Of a stretch of DNA of 64,000 bases, positions 61,761 to 64,000 are shown in pieces. Source of the stretch: Rhyacichthys aspro (taxonomy: Eukaryota; Chordata; Actinopteri; Gobiiformes; Rhyacichthyidae); assembly GCA_036850595.1 (NCBI GenBank), contig CM072163.1, positions 2,451,833 through 2,515,832 of the forward strand, read 5' to 3'. The notes beneath the pieces are model-generated. The model was not told where the DNA came from, ran no database searches, and saw nothing but the letters and a program-made list of their open reading frames with translations. A program made the translations under genes and the position numbers. Positions within the stretch are counted from its first letter, which is position 1. The number at the start of each line of letters is the position of its first letter.

Positions 61761-63217
61761 TTATTGATTAAAATGGGGGAGGATAATGGAGCTGCATTAA
61801 AAAAAATAAAATAAAAAACAAAAGAGTAGCTCGGATTATCATTTTTAATCTTAGTCTGAAAATATAACTTCTGACAGTCCCTGAGTGTCACTGAAAAAAG
61901 CTCTATTAAAGTTCTATTTTAACAAAGATTATGCATCATAATAACTCACTTTCATTCTTTTAAGAGCATGTGAACAGCTATGACAGGTACATAATGAAAA
62001 TAGATCTTACTTAGAAAAGAAAGCATGTGAAAATGAAACAAAATGGCTCCTTCCACTAACTTCTGTTGAACGCTAAATGACCAATGACTGTTATTTTTAT
62101 CTAATTATCCACTTTATTTTTGAACTTTACTTTCATTTATGGACAGCCTCTCTTTAGACTTGAGAGAGACGAGAGTTTTGGGTAGATTTTCTGAAATGTG
62201 CTCCATAAAACACCTTGAACCTTGAGAATAATGTACGCCTCCGACATGAGCTCATCCACAGCTCCTTTAACAAAAGCTCCCTGCCGTCTTCTCTCCGTCT
62301 GTCCCTGTGAAGAATAGACGTCTCGAGGGGTAAACCCAGTAAAAAGGTCAGATCTCTCATTATACAGACAGAATAAAAGAGGGGTGAAGCTGTTTTCCAT
62401 ATCCTCTTTTGTCGGGGGTTGAACCCGTGCTCTTTCATTTCCGTTGTTGGACAGAGTCGAACATGCTTCACTGATGAAAGCAGACGGACCACGCGATGAC
62501 TACCCTTCAGTCTGTGGCGTCAAAAAGAGCAAAATGTCCCTCTGATTTCAATCTAAGGCAGGATTTCTGCTTTTTGACAGATGTTTAAAGAGTCGGTTTG
62601 ATGGAGTTTGAGTTTACATTTATCTTTGGTGCATCTTTCAGGAACAGTTTGCATTTTTCAACAAACATAGAGACCAAAAATGGCACATCCACATATTCAT
62701 CTGTTATATGAGCTGCTAGACATTATTAGGCTAACTATATACAGCTGCTGCTTTTGTCTTAAGTTGTCACCAAGAAGGTTTTATGACTACAATTATGAAA
62801 TAAGTCAAGCATTAATGAACAGCCCATTTACAAGTTTTGATTTTTGCAAAACAATCACAGTGATTAGCCTCTAAAGTCAATACATTTTCTAATTTTCCTC
62901 TGTTCACCAGTTCCCATGTGATTTACACATAAAGTGGATTGGAAATAAATTAAATTATTTTCAATATTCAATTTAGAACGCATCAGATAATGAGCAGAAA
63001 TTTAGCAAAAATAGCAGAATCTTAATAAATAAATAAATACAAAAATATTTAAAGCAACATTTGGTATAAATGGAGATGTGGGGCACTTATGTGGTGTAAT
63101 TTAAGACAGTGGACAAACATTTCCTAATAGTGTATTCATAAATAAAGACCCTTGAGCCAAAAGGTTTGCCCATCTTTGATTTAAGAAGTAATACAGAAAG
63201 CTTTATTTTATTAACAT
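61761..63217. other. Intergenic
   Basis: No gene was confirmed. Minus-strand open frames at 62137-62492 are unrecognised. Confidence 0.45.
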
Positions 63218-63265
63218 ATGAAAATAAAATAAAATAAAATAAAATAAAATAAAATAAAATAAAAT

Positions 63266-63296
<31 letters not shown>

Positions 63297-63408
63297 ATAA
63301 ATAAAATAAAATAAAATAAAAAAAATAAAATAAAATAAAATAAATAAATAAAATAAAATAAAATAAAATAAAATAAAATAAAACAAAATAAAACAAAATA
63401 AAATAATG
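63218..63408 (+). repeat. (AAAAT)n pentanucleotide microsatellite
   Basis: About 190 bp of AAAATAAAAT with AAATAAAT and poly(A) interruptions. Confidence 0.95.
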
Positions 63409-64000
63409 GCAGTGGTTTTGCCCAAAACAAAACATTCTGTTGTATCCAGTTCACAGACTTTTTTCTTTTTTTTTTTTGTGAAGCATGTTAATTAATTGCA
63501 GATTTAATGTTTTGAATTTAATATTAACACTACTTTTCTGTCATAATGGAGGAGCTCTATTCTAATGCAAGTACAAGTGGCTTTTGGAAAACATACCCAT
63601 GAAATAAACTTATATTGTTTGAACTTTTCCATTTGCCATGAAGGCTGGAAATACAGATTGTCAAAAAAATAAATAAATAAAGCACGAATGCATAATGAAT
63701 GATATGCAGAAACACACAGACAGACTCATCCTCACTGTGGGCTGGCTTTAGGACATGTATCTGTGGACCTGTGTCAAACTACTGCAGGTGAATCACTGTT
63801 GTTCTAACGAGACACAACAGGCCTGTCACGTCCGATCTGAGGACGACCTGAGTCGACTGGAGACAACACCGAGGCTCATTCATATTCCAAAGGTACATCT
63901 GTGATAGTAGGGGAACCCAAAGGAAACTGTCCAGTCTGTCGGGGAATAAACAAATTATCCTTCCGCTCTGACCCGCATGAATAAATGAGGCAAAAATATA
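63409..64000. other. Intergenic
   Basis: No gene or large repeat was recognised up to the window edge. Confidence 0.5.

Noticed and set aside
62411..62450. tRNA-like arm (GGGTTCAACCCCCG on the minus strand)
   Set aside because: No matching acceptor stem, D-arm or anticodon arm could be found.
62137..62492. Two overlapping minus-strand frames of 87 and 112 codons
   Set aside because: Neither resembles a known family; the two registers compete and I found no clear splice boundaries. Left as unassigned intergenic DNA.
63087..63454. Hydrophobic F/I/L/Y frames on the minus strand
   Set aside because: Translation of an AAAAT microsatellite.

Overview
This is a 64-kb piece of AT-rich, vertebrate-type nuclear DNA, most likely from a teleost fish. 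The reasons are the intron-exon structure of the one clear gene, its very short introns (76, 85, 92 and 106 bp), the abundance of short non-autonomous DNA-transposon-like repeats, Tc1/mariner-like relics and LINE-type 3' tails, and a 100-N assembly gap at 6965-7064. The species cannot be named from the sequence.

One protein-coding gene is certain: a complete syntaxin-12 (STX12, also called syntaxin-13) gene on the plus strand. It has nine coding exons between 50301 and 55174 and encodes a predicted 267-residue Qa-SNARE with a C-terminal membrane anchor. A CpG-rich block just upstream (about 49240-49440) has a perfect CRE palindrome and a good splice donor at 49441, so it is probably the promoter and a non-coding first exon.

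Almost everything else is repeat-driven intergenic DNA. Four repeat systems dominate. (1) A 21-bp minisatellite (unit starts GTTCAAATCC, ends CTAAAACCT) occurs as large arrays at about 2.4, 5.8, 7.1, 14.5, 20.7, 40.8, 51.2, 54.6 and 60.1 kb. At several sites it sits inside an interspersed element whose ends read GTGTCAAACTCAA and its reverse complement. (2) An interspersed element of about 0.5 kb is present in 13 full or partial copies; ten carry the palindrome GGAGCGCTCC, in nine of them next to an ATTGG/CCAAT box. It falls into two subfamilies. (3) A GGACTAAACC / GGTTTAGTCC family forms a tidy 45-bp array at 17.7 kb and decayed arrays at 39.6-40.0 and 45.3 kb. (4) Other tandem arrays include a 30-bp unit at 58.2-58.7 kb, an 11-bp unit at 20.5 kb and AT-rich microsatellites.

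Two of the 21-bp arrays lie in STX12 introns 3 and 8 in opposite orientations, flanking exons 4-8. Those exons total 450 nt, a multiple of three. This is the most testable unusual arrangement in the window, because paired intronic repeats could promote back-splicing or in-frame exon skipping. Several CpG-richer, repeat-free blocks (for example 23.9-24.3, 28.8-29.2 and 57.3-57.4 kb) and one well-bounded open frame with splice signals (26893-27108, minus) may be conserved non-coding elements or unrecognised exons. I could not assign them.
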